Below are positions 10,643-19,135 of a stretch of 64,000 bases of DNA, piece by piece. The notes under the pieces are model-generated. The model ran no database searches. It was not told where the DNA came from and was given only the letters and a program-made list of their open reading frames with translations. Numbering within the stretch: position 1 is the stretch's first letter; each line of letters opens with the position of its first letter. The position numbers and the translations under genes were made by a program. Source of the DNA: Blastococcus sp. TF02A-26. Its GTDB lineage: Bacteria; Actinomycetota; Actinomycetes; Mycobacteriales; Geodermatophilaceae. Where the stretch lies: the NCBI RefSeq assembly GCF_003319125.1, contig NZ_QOHG01000001.1, forward strand, positions 248,001-312,000. Reading direction: 5' to 3'.

Positions 10643-11133
10643 CGCGCGACCGAGACGTTGCGCTCCGAGCCACCCAGGGTGCTCGGGGAGTGGCCGGGGA
10701 GGTACTTGTCGACGGAGATCACCGCGACCGCGGCGGCCGAGCCGTCGCCGCCCGGGACCTCCGCCTGCGTGGCGGGCCCGGCCTCCACGCCGTCGACCAG
10801 GGCCTGCAGCACCGCCCAGCCGAAGCCGTCACGGGGGACCTCGGTGCCCTCGGTGGTGGGCACCCACGCGTCGATGTGCAGGCCGCTGCGCGTGGTCTCG
10901 AAGACGACCGTGAGCGGCTCGTCGGTCAGGGCGATCGCGGCGAGGGTGGCGCAGACCTCGTCGACGGCCAGGCGCAGGTCCTCGACGGAGTCCAGGTCGT
11001 AGTCCATCCGGATGGCGAGGTCACCGGCCATCGCCCGCACCGCCGGCAGCTGGGTCGGCGTGGTGGGCACCCGGAGCTCCAGCCGTTCGGCGCGCCGCCC
11101 GTCCTGCGCGAGGGCACCCCTGCGATCCACCAT
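10639..11133 (-). CDS. RsbW-like anti-sigma factor (serine kinase ATPase fold)
   Basis: A 164-residue GHKL-fold protein expected to bind and hold the downstream sigma factor and to phosphorylate a STAS antagonist. The N-box region is VEDLRLAVDEVCATL; the canonical Asn of the N-box (ExxxN) is replaced, as VDEVCATLA shows no Asn. The GxGL-like lid is also weak (DGFGWAVLQALVDGV). ATP binding may therefore be altered, as reported for some actinobacterial members such as UsfX. ATG 11133 follows CAGGAG nine bases upstream. The gene is first in the operon with the sigma factor. Confidence 0.87.
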   Translation of the reverse strand: MVDRRGALAQDGRRAERLELRVPTTPTQLPAVRAMAGDLAIRMDYDLDSVEDLRLAVDEVCATLAAIALTDEPLTVVFETTRSGLHIDAWVPTTEGTEVPRDGFGWAVLQALVDGVEAGPATQAEVPGGDGSAAAVAVISVDKYLPGHSPSTLGGSERNVSVAR

Positions 11134-11343
11134 GCGTCGTCACTCCTGACCGTCGTCCGGACCGGGCCACCTGTGCGGCTCCGGTTCCGGGCCTCCATCC
11201 TGCCCGAACGGCACCCCGGGCCCGGCCCACGGGGCCGTCCCGGCCCTCGCGCCGACCGGGTCGACTACCCCCGTCGCCGGCGCGGCAAACCCCCGCTCCG
11301 GCGCGGTTGCCGGACCCCAGGGGCTGGTGTCCACTGGCCGGGG

Positions 11344-13179
11344 ATGGACACCAGCCAGGGCGCCCGACCGCCGCACCACCTGCCCGCCGAGGACGCCGGC
11401 GCCGCGGGCCTCGTGGCGGCCCTCGAGCACGCGCCCGTGGCCATCTACTGCCTGGCCGGGGCCGGCCTCGAGCCGGTGTGGACCAACGCGCGGGCGCGGC
11501 AGCTGGGCACCGACCGCGAGCAGCTGCCCCAGGTCGGTGGCCGCCCGGTGGGCCAGCTGGCCGGCGAGGCGCTGCGCACCGGCCGCACCGAGACCGTGAC
11601 CGGCGTGCTCGGGACCGACGGGCCGCCGGCCACCCTGGTCGTGCAACCGCTGTCGGTGTCCGGCGAGCCCGGTGTGCTGCTGGTCCTGGAGGCCGGCGCC
11701 GACGGGAACCGCGGGGCCGACCCCGTGGAGCAGGCGCAGTCCGCACTGCTGCCGCCGTCGCTGCCGTTGCTGCCGGACCTGCGCCTGTCCGGCAGCTACG
11801 TCCGGGCGACGTCGGAGGACGCGGCCGGCGGCGACTGGTACGACGCCGTCCCGCTCGGGCACGGCCGGCTCGCCCTGGTGATCGGCGACGCGGTCGGGTC
11901 GGGCGTTCCGGCGGCCGCCGCGATGAGCCGGCTGCGCGGCGCCATGCGCTCGCTCGCCATGCGCGACCCCTGGCCCGCGGCGGTGGTGAGCGCTCTCGAC
12001 GAGTTCGCCGCCCAGATGGAGGACGTGGAGGGCGCCTCGGTCTTCTACGGCGTCCTCGAGGCCGCCACCGGCCGGCTCTCCTACGCCGCGGCCGGTCACC
12101 CGGCGCCGCTCGTGGTGGCCGCGGACGGGGGGACGCGGTTCCTGCCCCTCGCGCCCCGGCCGCCGCTGGGCAGCGTGCCGGGCACCCGCACGGAGGTCTC
12201 GCACGCCGTGCTGGAGAAGGGCGCCACGCTGGTCCTCTTCTCCGACGGCGCCGTGACTGCCTCCGGGCCCCCGCCCACGCAGGGGCTGACCCACCTGGCC
12301 GAGGTGGCCCGGTCGGTCGTCGCCTCCAGCGACCCCCGGGACGGGATCGGCTCGGCGGAGCTCGCCGCCGCCGTCGCCGGGATGCTGCCGGGGCCGCAGG
12401 GGCGGCCCGACGACGTCGCCGTGCTCGTGGCCCACCGGCTGGCCGACACCCCGGCCCCGCTGCGGCTGGACCTGCCGGCAGTCCCCTCCTCGCTGCCCGC
12501 CGTCCGCCGCCAGCTGGGCGCCTGGCTGGACCACCTCGGGATGGGGGAGCAGGACCGGGTCGGGGTCATGGTCGCGGTGGGGGAGGCGGCGGCGAACGCC
12601 GCGGAGCACGCCTACCGCGACACCGAGGCCGGACCGATGCACGTCTCCGCGGCGGTCGACCTCGACGGCGTGCTCACCGTGACCGTCCGCGACGAGGGCA
12701 CGTGGCGGCCGCCGGACCGCGATCCCGGCAGCCGCGGCCGGGGCCTGCTGATCATGCGGCAGCTGGTCGACGGGGTCGTCCTGCAGGGCGAGGTCGGGAC
12801 GACGGTCACGCTGCGGCTGCGGCTGCGACGCACCCCGGACGTCGACGTCGAGCACCTGTCGGGCACGAGCTCCGCGACCGTGGTCGTCGACCGCAGCGGG
12901 GAGCGGCCGGTGGTCCGCGTGGAGGGCGCCCTCGACATGCTCAGCGCGGAGCAGCTGCGGATCCGGCTGCTGGAGGCCAGCCACGGCGGCACCGGCCGGG
13001 TCGAGCTCGACCTGACCACGGTGACGCTGTTCAGCAGCGCCGCCGTCCGGGTCGTGCTGGCGATGGCGCGCATCGCCCGCGACGAGGACTGGCAGCTGGT
13101 CGTGCACGCCCCCGCGGGCGGCGTCACCCGGCACGTCCTGGAGATCAGCGGTCTGGACGGGCTGGTCGACATCCGCTGA
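11344..13179 (+). CDS. PAS-PP2C(SpoIIE)-HATPase-STAS partner-switch protein
   Basis: A 611-residue signalling protein that combines several steps of a partner switch. Residues about 20-115 resemble a PAS sensor (APVAIYCLAGAGLEPVWTNARA). Residues about 145-365 are a SpoIIE/RsbU-type PP2C phosphatase (SEDAAGGDWYDAV, IGDAVGSGVPAAAAMSRL, FSDGAV, RPDDVAVLVA with metal Asp residues). Residues about 380-500 are a GHKL kinase domain (N-box VGEAAANAAEHAY, G1 RDEGTW, GRGLLIMRQLV). Residues about 510-611 are a STAS domain with Ser in TLFSSAAVRV. It is divergent from the anti-sigma/sigma pair. It probably dephosphorylates a STAS antagonist to release the sigma factor. ATG 11344; no good ribosome-binding site is evident. 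Confidence 0.9.
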   Translation: MDTSQGARPPHHLPAEDAGAAGLVAALEHAPVAIYCLAGAGLEPVWTNARARQLGTDREQLPQVGGRPVGQLAGEALRTGRTETVTGVLGTDGPPATLVVQPLSVSGEPGVLLVLEAGADGNRGADPVEQAQSALLPPSLPLLPDLRLSGSYVRATSEDAAGGDWYDAVPLGHGRLALVIGDAVGSGVPAAAAMSRLRGAMRSLAMRDPWPAAVVSALDEFAAQMEDVEGASVFYGVLEAATGRLSYAAAGHPAPLVVAADGGTRFLPLAPRPPLGSVPGTRTEVSHAVLEKGATLVLFSDGAVTASGPPPTQGLTHLAEVARSVVASSDPRDGIGSAELAAAVAGMLPGPQGRPDDVAVLVAHRLADTPAPLRLDLPAVPSSLPAVRRQLGAWLDHLGMGEQDRVGVMVAVGEAAANAAEHAYRDTEAGPMHVSAAVDLDGVLTVTVRDEGTWRPPDRDPGSRGRGLLIMRQLVDGVVLQGEVGTTVTLRLRLRRTPDVDVEHLSGTSSATVVVDRSGERPVVRVEGALDMLSAEQLRIRLLEASHGGTGRVELDLTTVTLFSSAAVRVVLAMARIARDEDWQLVVHAPAGGVTRHVLEISGLDGLVDIR

Positions 13180-13190
13180 GCGGGTGATCG

Positions 13191-14246
13191 GTGTCGCGCA
13201 ACGGTTTGGGGAACGGTGCCGGTGCGCATCCAGCGGGGGTGAGACTGCGGCGCAGCGACGTGCACGGCCCGGGCTGGCGGCGCCGGCGCGCCGGGCGGGG
13301 GTTCGCCTACCACGACGAGGACGGCGTCCTCATCAAGGACGACCGGCTGGACCGGGTGCGCGCGCTGGCCATCCCGCCGGCGTGGAAGGACGTCTGGATC
13401 TGCCCGTGGCCCAACGGCCACATCCAGGCCACCGGCGTCGACGCGGCCGGCCGCCGCCAGTACCGCTACCACGACCAGTGGCGCGCCCGGCGCGACGCGG
13501 AGAAGCACGAGCGGGTGCTCGAGATCGCGCACCAGCTGCCCGACGTGCGGGACTCCGTGGTCGACGCCCTGCACACCCGCGGGCTGAACCGCGAGCGGGT
13601 GCTCGCCTGCGCGATCCGGCTGCTGGACCTCGGCGCCTTCCGCGTCGGCAGCGAGCAGTACGCCGAGGACAACGGCACCTACGGGCTGGCCACGCTGCGG
13701 CGGGAGCACGTCTCGGTGCGCGGGGAGCGGACCTTCTACTCCTACACCGCCAAGGGCGGCCTCGACCGCGAGGTGGAGATCACGGACAAGCCGACCGCCG
13801 ACGTCGTCCGCGCGCTGCTCAAGCGCCCGGAGGGCACGGGGGAGGAGCTGCTGGCCTACCAGCTGGAGGACGGCACGTGGCGCGACGTCACCAGCGGCGA
13901 GATCAACGCCTACCTGAAGGAGATCAGCGGCGCGGAGATCACGGCCAAGGACTTCCGCACCTGGACGGCGACCGTGCTCATGGCCGCCCAGCTGGCCGAG
14001 GCGCCGCCGCCGACGAGCCGGACGGGCCGCAAGAAGGTCATCAGCACCGCCTACAAGGCGGTCTCGGAGCAGCTGGGCAACACCCCCGCGGTGTGCAAGG
14101 CCAGCTACGTGGACCCGCGGGTGGTCGACCGCTACGAGCACGGCGAGACCGTCGCCCCGGCGCTGCAGGAGGCGGCGGAGGCCGACAACGACCGTGACGC
14201 CCAGCGGGTCCTCGAGCAGGCCGTCTGCCAGATGCTGCACGCCTGA
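13191..14246 (+). CDS. DNA topoisomerase IB (poxvirus type)
   Basis: Type IB topoisomerase, 351 residues; relaxes supercoils through a 3'-phosphotyrosine intermediate. The N-terminal domain includes GRGFAYHDEDGVLIKDD and IPPAWKDVWICPWPNGHIQATG. The catalytic domain has IRLLDLGAFRVGSEQYAEDN (first active-site Arg), a Lys in SYTAKGG, DFRTWTATVL (second Arg) and the nucleophile Tyr in CKASYVDPRVV. GTG 13191 is used; GTG 13239 (VRLRRSD) is an alternative that gives the usual family N-terminus. It lies just after the PP2C switch gene and may belong to the stress regulon. Its stop codon sits inside a 60-bp perfect palindrome. Confidence 0.92.
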   Translation: MSRNGLGNGAGAHPAGVRLRRSDVHGPGWRRRRAGRGFAYHDEDGVLIKDDRLDRVRALAIPPAWKDVWICPWPNGHIQATGVDAAGRRQYRYHDQWRARRDAEKHERVLEIAHQLPDVRDSVVDALHTRGLNRERVLACAIRLLDLGAFRVGSEQYAEDNGTYGLATLRREHVSVRGERTFYSYTAKGGLDREVEITDKPTADVVRALLKRPEGTGEELLAYQLEDGTWRDVTSGEINAYLKEISGAEITAKDFRTWTATVLMAAQLAEAPPPTSRTGRKKVISTAYKAVSEQLGNTPAVCKASYVDPRVVDRYEHGETVAPALQEAAEADNDRDAQRVLEQAVCQMLHA

Positions 14247-14299
14247 CCGACGAGGGCCCCCACCGGAGATCTCCGGTGGGGGCCCTCGTCGGTCAGGCG
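14240..14299. terminator. 60-bp perfect palindrome, bidirectional terminator
   Basis: Every base from 14240 to 14269 pairs with 14270 to 14299; the centre is GGAGATCTCC. It embraces the TGA stop of the topoisomerase gene and lies just before the end of the convergent STAS gene at 14310, so it probably ends both transcripts. Confidence 0.8.
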
Positions 14300-14309
14300 G
14301 GAGGCGCCT

Positions 14310-14708
14310 CTAGCGGGCGCTGCCGTCCACGATGGTGAACAGGTCGATCAGGCCGGTCACCTCGAGCGGCCGGGTGACCGCGCGGGTGGTGGCGACGAGC
14401 CGCAGCTCCACGTCACGGCTGCGTGCGGACTTCTGCGTCTCCACGAGCACGGCGAGACCGGCGGAGCCCAGGAACTGGACACCGGACAGGTCGATCACCA
14501 GCTCGCGCGGCTGCTGCTCCAGCTGGGTGTCCAGCGACGAACGGAGGACCGGCGCGGTGAACGTGTCCACTTCGCCGACGACCGTCACCGTGACGACGCC
14601 GTCCTCACCCGTGGTGGTGGAGAGCGTGATCACGTCGTCGAAGGGGGCCTCGGTGCCCTCGTTCGGCACGTCGGACTGACCCTCGGCGGGCAGGTCGGGT
14701 GTGGTCAC
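14310..14708 (-). CDS. STAS anti-sigma-factor antagonist
   Basis: A 132-residue SpoIIAA/RsbV-like antagonist. After an acidic N-terminal tail of about 30 residues, the STAS domain runs VVTVTVVGEVDTFTAPVLRS, LVIDLSGVQFLGSAGLAVLV; the Ser of FLGSAGL is the expected phosphorylation site. The start is GTG 14708, preceded by GAGAGGAG; an in-frame ATG further upstream has no such signal. A -10-like TAGATT lies on the minus strand at 14762-14757. With the anti-sigma factor at 10639 and the phosphatase at 11344 it completes a SigF partner-switch set. Confidence 0.88.
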   Translation of the reverse strand: MTTPDLPAEGQSDVPNEGTEAPFDDVITLSTTTGEDGVVTVTVVGEVDTFTAPVLRSSLDTQLEQQPRELVIDLSGVQFLGSAGLAVLVETQKSARSRDVELRLVATTRAVTRPLEVTGLIDLFTIVDGSAR

Positions 14709-14975
14709 GGGCGAGCTCCTCTCAACGGCAGTGCCCGGCGGCACGACCGCGCGGTCAATCTACCGCTGTGCGGGGCACCGGTCTCGGCGCCCCCGGGCAC
14801 TGGCCCGGTCGGACGGTGTCCGCGCCGGGGAGGACCCCGGTGCGGGTGCGGCTGCCTGCTCAACCGCGCTTACAACGTAGACACCCGGACCGACCGCCGC
14901 CAACCCGCCTCCCCGAGGACGTCGGGGAGGCGGGTCGGGGGAGGACCTCGACGGAGGGGTTCGACGGCTCCGGCG
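14709..14975. other. 267-base gap: STAS promoter side and DUF5709 terminator
   Basis: No gene seen. It holds a perfect 12-bp palindrome GACCGCGCGGTC at 14745-14756 next to the minus-strand -10-like TAGATT (14762-14757), a less GC-rich stretch around 14865-14885, and the hairpin at 14903-14935. Confidence 0.5.
14903..14935 (-). terminator. Terminator hairpin of the DUF5709 gene
   Basis: Perfect 14-bp arms (ACCCGCCTCCCCGA / TCGGGGAGGCGGGT) with a 5-base loop, 41 bases past the stop of the minus-strand DUF5709 gene. Confidence 0.7.
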
Positions 14976-15389
14976 TCAGCCGTCCGTGACGTGCATGGCC
15001 GCTTCCTCGGGGCCCTCCCCGCCGGCCGGCGCGTCGGCGGTGGCCTCGACGTCGTCGGCGGTGGTGTTGGTCCCGGAGTCCGACGACGGCGAGGTCGAGG
15101 TGTCCTGCTCCAGCTGCATGGTGGCGCGCTGCGGGTCCTCCGCGGCCCGGACGCCGGGCTGCACGTCGGGCTCCTCGCGGTCCAGCCGGCCGCTGAGCGA
15201 CTCGCCCTCGGACTGCTCGAAGGCGGTGGTGCCGAAGTCGACCGAGGCGCCGGGACGCTCGCCGGGCAGCGGGGCGAACTCCGGGTCCTCGTTCCAGGTC
15301 TGGGTGGGGGAGTCGTCCTGCGAGACCTCGGGGATGCCCTCGTCCTCGGGGTGGACGTCGCGGGCGGTCTGGCCCTCGGGGTTGGTCAT
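14976..15389 (-). CDS. DUF5709 domain protein
   Basis: A 137-residue, very acidic, probably disordered protein. Its signature segments are DEGIPEVSQDDSP, DFGTTAFEQSEGESLSGRLDREEPD and a Thr/Ser/Asp-rich tail, all typical of the actinobacterial DUF5709 family of unknown function. ATG 15389 is preceded by GGAGGAGG. It is divergent from a DUF1360 gene. Nothing in it suggests an enzyme; acidic proteins of this kind are often stress-induced, which is only a guess here. Confidence 0.82.
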   Translation of the reverse strand: MTNPEGQTARDVHPEDEGIPEVSQDDSPTQTWNEDPEFAPLPGERPGASVDFGTTAFEQSEGESLSGRLDREEPDVQPGVRAAEDPQRATMQLEQDTSTSPSSDSGTNTTADDVEATADAPAGGEGPEEAAMHVTDG

Positions 15390-15560
15390 GGGTGCTGCCT
15401 CCTCCTGCGCGCGGTGCGCGCCGCTGGCGTGGGCGGCCGGGTGCACGGCCGCGGTCCCTCCCCGCCTACCCGCAGTCCTCCGGACCATGCGGCGGCGGTC
15501 GTCAGGGGGGCGTGACCTCCGGCATGGGTCGAACGGGGCCGGGGCGGGTAGCGCGCCCCC

Positions 15561-16142
15561 ATGGCGATCGGCGAAGACCTGCAGCGGGCGACCGCACCCC
15601 TCCGGCGATGGGTGCGCACCCAGGGCAGCGCGTACTCCCCGGACGAGCCCCGTCCGCTGGCGGGGGACCTGGGCGCGATGGGGGTGTACCTCGGCCTGGT
15701 GACGGCCGGCGCCGCCGCCGTCCGCGCCTCCGGGCGGGAGCTGCCCGACCGGATCCCGCCGGGGGACGCGGCCCTGCTGGCCGTCGCCACGTTCCGGCTG
15801 GCGCGGCGGATCGCCAAGGACCCGGTGACCGCCCCCCTGCGCGCGCCCTTCACCTCCTTCCAGGGCCCGTCGGGGCACGCGGAGGTGGCCGAGGAGGTGC
15901 GCGAGCACGGTGGCGTCAAGCACGCGGTGGGCGAGCTGCTCACCTGCCCGTTCTGCCTGGCGCAGTGGGTCGCCACCGGTCTCGTGTTCGGCTACGCGAC
16001 CGCCCCGAAGGCGACCCGGCTGGCCGCGCTGACGATGACGCTGGTCGCCTCCTCCGACGTCCTGCAGTTCGTCTACGACGCGATCCAGAACGGCGGCCTC
16101 GAGCCGGCGCCCAAGGAGGACCCCCAGGGGGTCGAGGCGTAG
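15561..16142 (+). CDS. DUF1360 membrane protein
   Basis: A 193-residue DUF1360 protein. Predicted membrane segments lie at about residues 38-56 (LGAMGVYLGLVTAGAAAV), 66-80 and 125-165; the family mark is the conserved ELLTCPFCLAQWVATGL with its CPFC pair. Residues TFRLARRIAKDPVTAPLRAPF and EVREHGGVKHAVGELL are also typical. Function is unknown; the Bacillus relative is a small membrane protein linked to sporulation. It precedes the Ku gene by about 100 bases but probably is not co-transcribed for a functional reason. Confidence 0.85.
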   Translation: MAIGEDLQRATAPLRRWVRTQGSAYSPDEPRPLAGDLGAMGVYLGLVTAGAAAVRASGRELPDRIPPGDAALLAVATFRLARRIAKDPVTAPLRAPFTSFQGPSGHAEVAEEVREHGGVKHAVGELLTCPFCLAQWVATGLVFGYATAPKATRLAALTMTLVASSDVLQFVYDAIQNGGLEPAPKEDPQGVEA

Positions 16143-16246
16143 TCGTTGCCCCGTCCGGGGGAGAGCCGCCCGCGTCGACCTGCCGGAGGCCCGGTACCCG
16201 GCCTACGCTGCGGGTTCGGGTACCGGGGGGCGGGAGGAGGCACGGC

Positions 16247-17236
16247 GTGCCGAGGTCGATCTGGCGGGGTGCGGTCTCCTTCGGGCTGGTCAGCATCGGG
16301 GTGAAGCTCTACTCCGCGACGGAGGACAAGGACGTCCGCTTCCACCAGGTGCACGCCACCGACGGCGGCCGGATCAAGTACAAGCGGGTCTGCTCGATCG
16401 ACGGCGAGGAGGTCGAGTACTCCGAGATCGCGAAGGGCTACGAGCTGCCCGACGGCCAGCTGGTGATCCTGACCGACGAGGACTTCGAGGACCTGCCGCT
16501 GTCCAGCCGCCGGGAGATCGACGTCCTGCAGTTCGTCGACGCCGAGGAGATCGACCCGATCCACTTCGAGAAGACCTACTACCTCGAGCCCGACGGCCCG
16601 GCGACCCGCCCCTACGTGCTGCTGCGCGACGCGCTGGTCAACGCCGGCCAGGTCGCGATCACCAAGATCGCGCTGCGCCAGCGGGAGTCGCTGGCCGCGC
16701 TGCGGGTGCGCGACGACGTCCTGGTCCTGCACACCATGCGCTGGCCGGACGAGATCCGCCGTCCCGACTTCGCGTTCCTCGACGAGGACGTCACCGTCCG
16801 GCCGCAGGAGCTGCAGATGGCCGAGGCGCTGATCTCCTCGATGTCGGGGGCCTTCGACCCGACCGAGTTCACCGACGACTACCGCGAGGCCATGACGGCC
16901 CTGCTCGAGGCCAAGCAGACCGGCGGCGAGGTGCAGCCGGTCCCGGAGACCGCCGACCCGGGCGCGGCCGTCGTCGACCTGATGAGCGCCCTGCGGCGCA
17001 GCGTCGAGAAAGCCCGCGGCGGCAGCGCCGACGACGAGGCGCCGGCGAAGCGCGCCCCCGCCAAGAAGGCCACGGCGCCGCGCAAGGCCGCCGCCGAGGA
17101 GAAGGCCCCGGCGAAGAGGACGACCGCCGCGAAGAAGACGGCCGCGGCGAAGACCCCGGCCACGAAGACCCCCGCGGCGAAGAAGACGACCGCGACCGAC
17201 AAGGCCCCGGCCAAGCGGACCCGCCGCAGCGCCTGA
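16247..17236 (+). CDS. ku: Bacterial Ku, non-homologous end joining
   Basis: Homodimeric DNA-end-binding protein of bacterial NHEJ, 329 residues. The Ku bridge/core starts at SIWRGAVSFGLVSIGVKLYSA and includes RVCSIDGEEVEYSEIAKGYE, DEEDFEDLP-type DEDFEDLPLSSRREI and FEKTYYLEPD. The C-terminal tail (residues about 250-329) is Lys/Ala/Pro-rich with repeated AKK, APAK and TPA units, as in Ku of mycobacteria and streptomycetes, where such tails bind DNA. GTG 16247 follows GGAGG. The two LigD activities lie directly downstream, one base after the stop and then by ATGA overlap, forming one operon. Confidence 0.95.
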   Translation: MPRSIWRGAVSFGLVSIGVKLYSATEDKDVRFHQVHATDGGRIKYKRVCSIDGEEVEYSEIAKGYELPDGQLVILTDEDFEDLPLSSRREIDVLQFVDAEEIDPIHFEKTYYLEPDGPATRPYVLLRDALVNAGQVAITKIALRQRESLAALRVRDDVLVLHTMRWPDEIRRPDFAFLDEDVTVRPQELQMAEALISSMSGAFDPTEFTDDYREAMTALLEAKQTGGEVQPVPETADPGAAVVDLMSALRRSVEKARGGSADDEAPAKRAPAKKATAPRKAAAEEKAPAKRTTAAKKTAAAKTPATKTPAAKKTTATDKAPAKRTRRSA

Positions 17237-17237
17237 G

Positions 17238-18218
17238 GTGGCCCGTCCCGACCCGCCGCCGGTGCCCGCGCCGATGCTGGCCACGCCCGGTGAGCTGCCG
17301 CCGGCGGCGGAGGACGCCCGCTGGGGCTACGAGTTCAAGTGGGACGGCGTCCGGGCCGTGTCGCTCGTCCACGACGGCCGGCTGGGCCTGTGGGCGCGCA
17401 GCCGGACCGACATCACCGTGCGCTACCCCGAGCTGGCGCGGCTGCCCGCCGTCCTCGCCGGCCGCGACGCGGTGCTCGACGGCGAGGTCGTGGCCATGGA
17501 CGCCCTCGGCCGGCCCGACTTCGGCGCGCTGCAGGGCCGCATGCACCGCACCGGTCCGGAGGTGCGCGGGATGGCCGCGGCGGCGCCGGTGACCTACCTC
17601 GTCTTCGACGTGCTGGCCCTCGACGGGGAGGACCTCACCGGCCTGCCCTACGAGCAGCGGCGGGAGCGGCTGGACGACCTGCAGCCGTCGGGGGAGCGGT
17701 GGGTGGCCACCCCGTGGTTCCGCGGCGGCGGGGCCGACGTGCACGCCGCCAGCCGGGAGAACGGGCTGGAGGGCGTGGTCGCCAAGCGGCTGGACAGCGT
17801 CTACCGCCCCGGGGTGCGCGCCCCGGAGTGGCGCAAGGTCAAGCACCTGCGGATGCAGAGCGTCGTCGTCGGCGGCTGGCGCCCCGGCCAGGGCCGGCGG
17901 GCCGGCGGCGTCGGCTCCCTGCTGGTCGGCGTGCACGACGACGACGGACGGCTGGTGTACGCCGGGCACGTGGGCACCGGGTTCACCGACGCCGCGCTGC
18001 GGGACCTCGACCCGCTCCTGACGGCGCGGAGCACGTCCCCGTTCGCCGACGCCCTCCCGCGGGAGGTCACCCGCGACGCCCACTGGGTCGAGCCGGAGCT
18101 GGTCGGGGAGGTGGCCTTCGCCGGGTGGACCGCCGAGGGTCGGATGCGGCACCCCTCGTGGCGAGGCCTGCGCGACGACCTCGACCCGGAGGACGTGACC
18201 GAGGAGTGGCAGGGATGA
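17238..18218 (+). CDS. ligD: ATP-dependent DNA ligase, LigD ligase module
   Basis: A stand-alone NHEJ ligase of 326 residues. Motif I is YEFKWDGVRAV (Lys nucleophile near residue 34). Other motifs are RSRTDIT, LDGEVVAMD, FDVLALDGEDL, ENGLEGVVAKRLDSVY and EWRKVKH. An OB-fold follows (VVVGGWRPGQGRRAGGVGSLLVG). It lacks polymerase and nuclease modules, so this genome uses a split LigD. GTG 17238 lies one base after the Ku stop; its ribosome-binding site must be inside the Ku 3' end. Translation is likely coupled to Ku and, through ATGA, to the polymerase gene. Confidence 0.93.
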   Translation: MARPDPPPVPAPMLATPGELPPAAEDARWGYEFKWDGVRAVSLVHDGRLGLWARSRTDITVRYPELARLPAVLAGRDAVLDGEVVAMDALGRPDFGALQGRMHRTGPEVRGMAAAAPVTYLVFDVLALDGEDLTGLPYEQRRERLDDLQPSGERWVATPWFRGGGADVHAASRENGLEGVVAKRLDSVYRPGVRAPEWRKVKHLRMQSVVVGGWRPGQGRRAGGVGSLLVGVHDDDGRLVYAGHVGTGFTDAALRDLDPLLTARSTSPFADALPREVTRDAHWVEPELVGEVAFAGWTAEGRMRHPSWRGLRDDLDPEDVTEEWQG

Positions 18219-19135
18219 GCCGGCAGCGGGTGCGGGTGGACGGCCGGCAGCTGGAGGTCTCGAACCTCGAGAAGGTGCTCTTCCCGGAGGTGTCGTTCAC
18301 CAAGGCGCAGGTGATCGACTACTACGTCCGGATCGCGCCGGTGCTGCTGCCGCACCTGTCCGGCCGGCCGGTCACCTTCACCCGCTGGCCCGACGGGGTG
18401 GAGGGGCAGGCGTTCTTCGAGAAGAACAGCGCCCGGCACGCCCCGGACTGGGTGCGCCGGGTGACCATCCCGAGCCCTGGCAGCTCCACGGGCCGCGAGA
18501 CGCTGGACATGGTCGTGCTGGAGACCGTCGCCGACCTCGCCTGGGCGGCCAACCTCGCGGCGCTGGAGCTGCACGTGCCGCAGTGGCAGGTCGGCAGCAG
18601 GCTCCAGCCGACGCTGCCGGACCTGCTCGTCCTGGACCTGGACCCCGGACCCGACACCGGCATCCGCGAGTGCTGCCGGCTGGCCGAGCGGCTGCGGGAG
18701 CGCCTGGTCGACGACGGCCTGGACCCGGTCGTGAAGACGTCGGGCTCGAAGGGCATGCAGGTCTACGCCCCCATCCGGGTCACCGACCGCGAGCACCCCA
18801 GCCGGTACGCCAAGGCGCTGGCCCAGGAGCTGTCCGCGCAGACCCCCGACGAGGTCGTGTGGCGGATGGAGAAGGTGCTGCGCCCGGGCAAGGTGCTCAT
18901 CGACTGGAGCCAGAACAACCCGGCGAAGACGACGGTCGCGCCCTACTCGCTGCGCGCCCGGCCCGACGCGACGGTCTCCACCCCGATCGGCTGGGACGAG
19001 GTCGACGCGGTCAACGCCGGCGCCGACCCCGGTCTGCTGCGGTTCCGCACCGAGGAGGTGCTGCACCGGGTCGAGGACTACGGCGACCTGTTCGACATCG
19101 CCGACCGCACCCGCGCCCGCCTGCCGGATGCCTGA
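18215..19135 (+). CDS. ligD: LigD polymerase module (AEP-type)
   Basis: Archaeo-eukaryotic-primase-like NHEJ polymerase, 306 residues. It has the family opening VDGRQLEVSNLEKVLFPEV, TRWPDGVEGQAFFEKNSARH, the metal-binding LVLDLDPGPD (two Asp), KTSGSKGMQVYAPI and QNNPAKTTVAPYSLRARPDA. It fills gaps at broken ends, often with ribonucleotides. The ATG overlaps the ligase stop (ATGA). No phosphoesterase (nuclease) module is present in this cluster; it may be elsewhere or absent. The downstream purU ATG overlaps its 3' end by eight bases. Confidence 0.94.
   Translation: MSRQRVRVDGRQLEVSNLEKVLFPEVSFTKAQVIDYYVRIAPVLLPHLSGRPVTFTRWPDGVEGQAFFEKNSARHAPDWVRRVTIPSPGSSTGRETLDMVVLETVADLAWAANLAALELHVPQWQVGSRLQPTLPDLLVLDLDPGPDTGIRECCRLAERLRERLVDDGLDPVVKTSGSKGMQVYAPIRVTDREHPSRYAKALAQELSAQTPDEVVWRMEKVLRPGKVLIDWSQNNPAKTTVAPYSLRARPDATVSTPIGWDEVDAVNAGADPGLLRFRTEEVLHRVEDYGDLFDIADRTRARLPDA

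Noticed and set aside
10534-11343. Upstream extension of the PP2C switch protein by 270 residues
   Set aside because: It is antisense to the sigma and anti-sigma genes and reads as low-complexity Arg/Gly/Asp sequence.
16990-17236. Repeats in the Ku 3' end as a possible DNA repeat element
   Set aside because: They encode the Lys/Ala/Pro tail usual for actinobacterial Ku and are explained by the protein.
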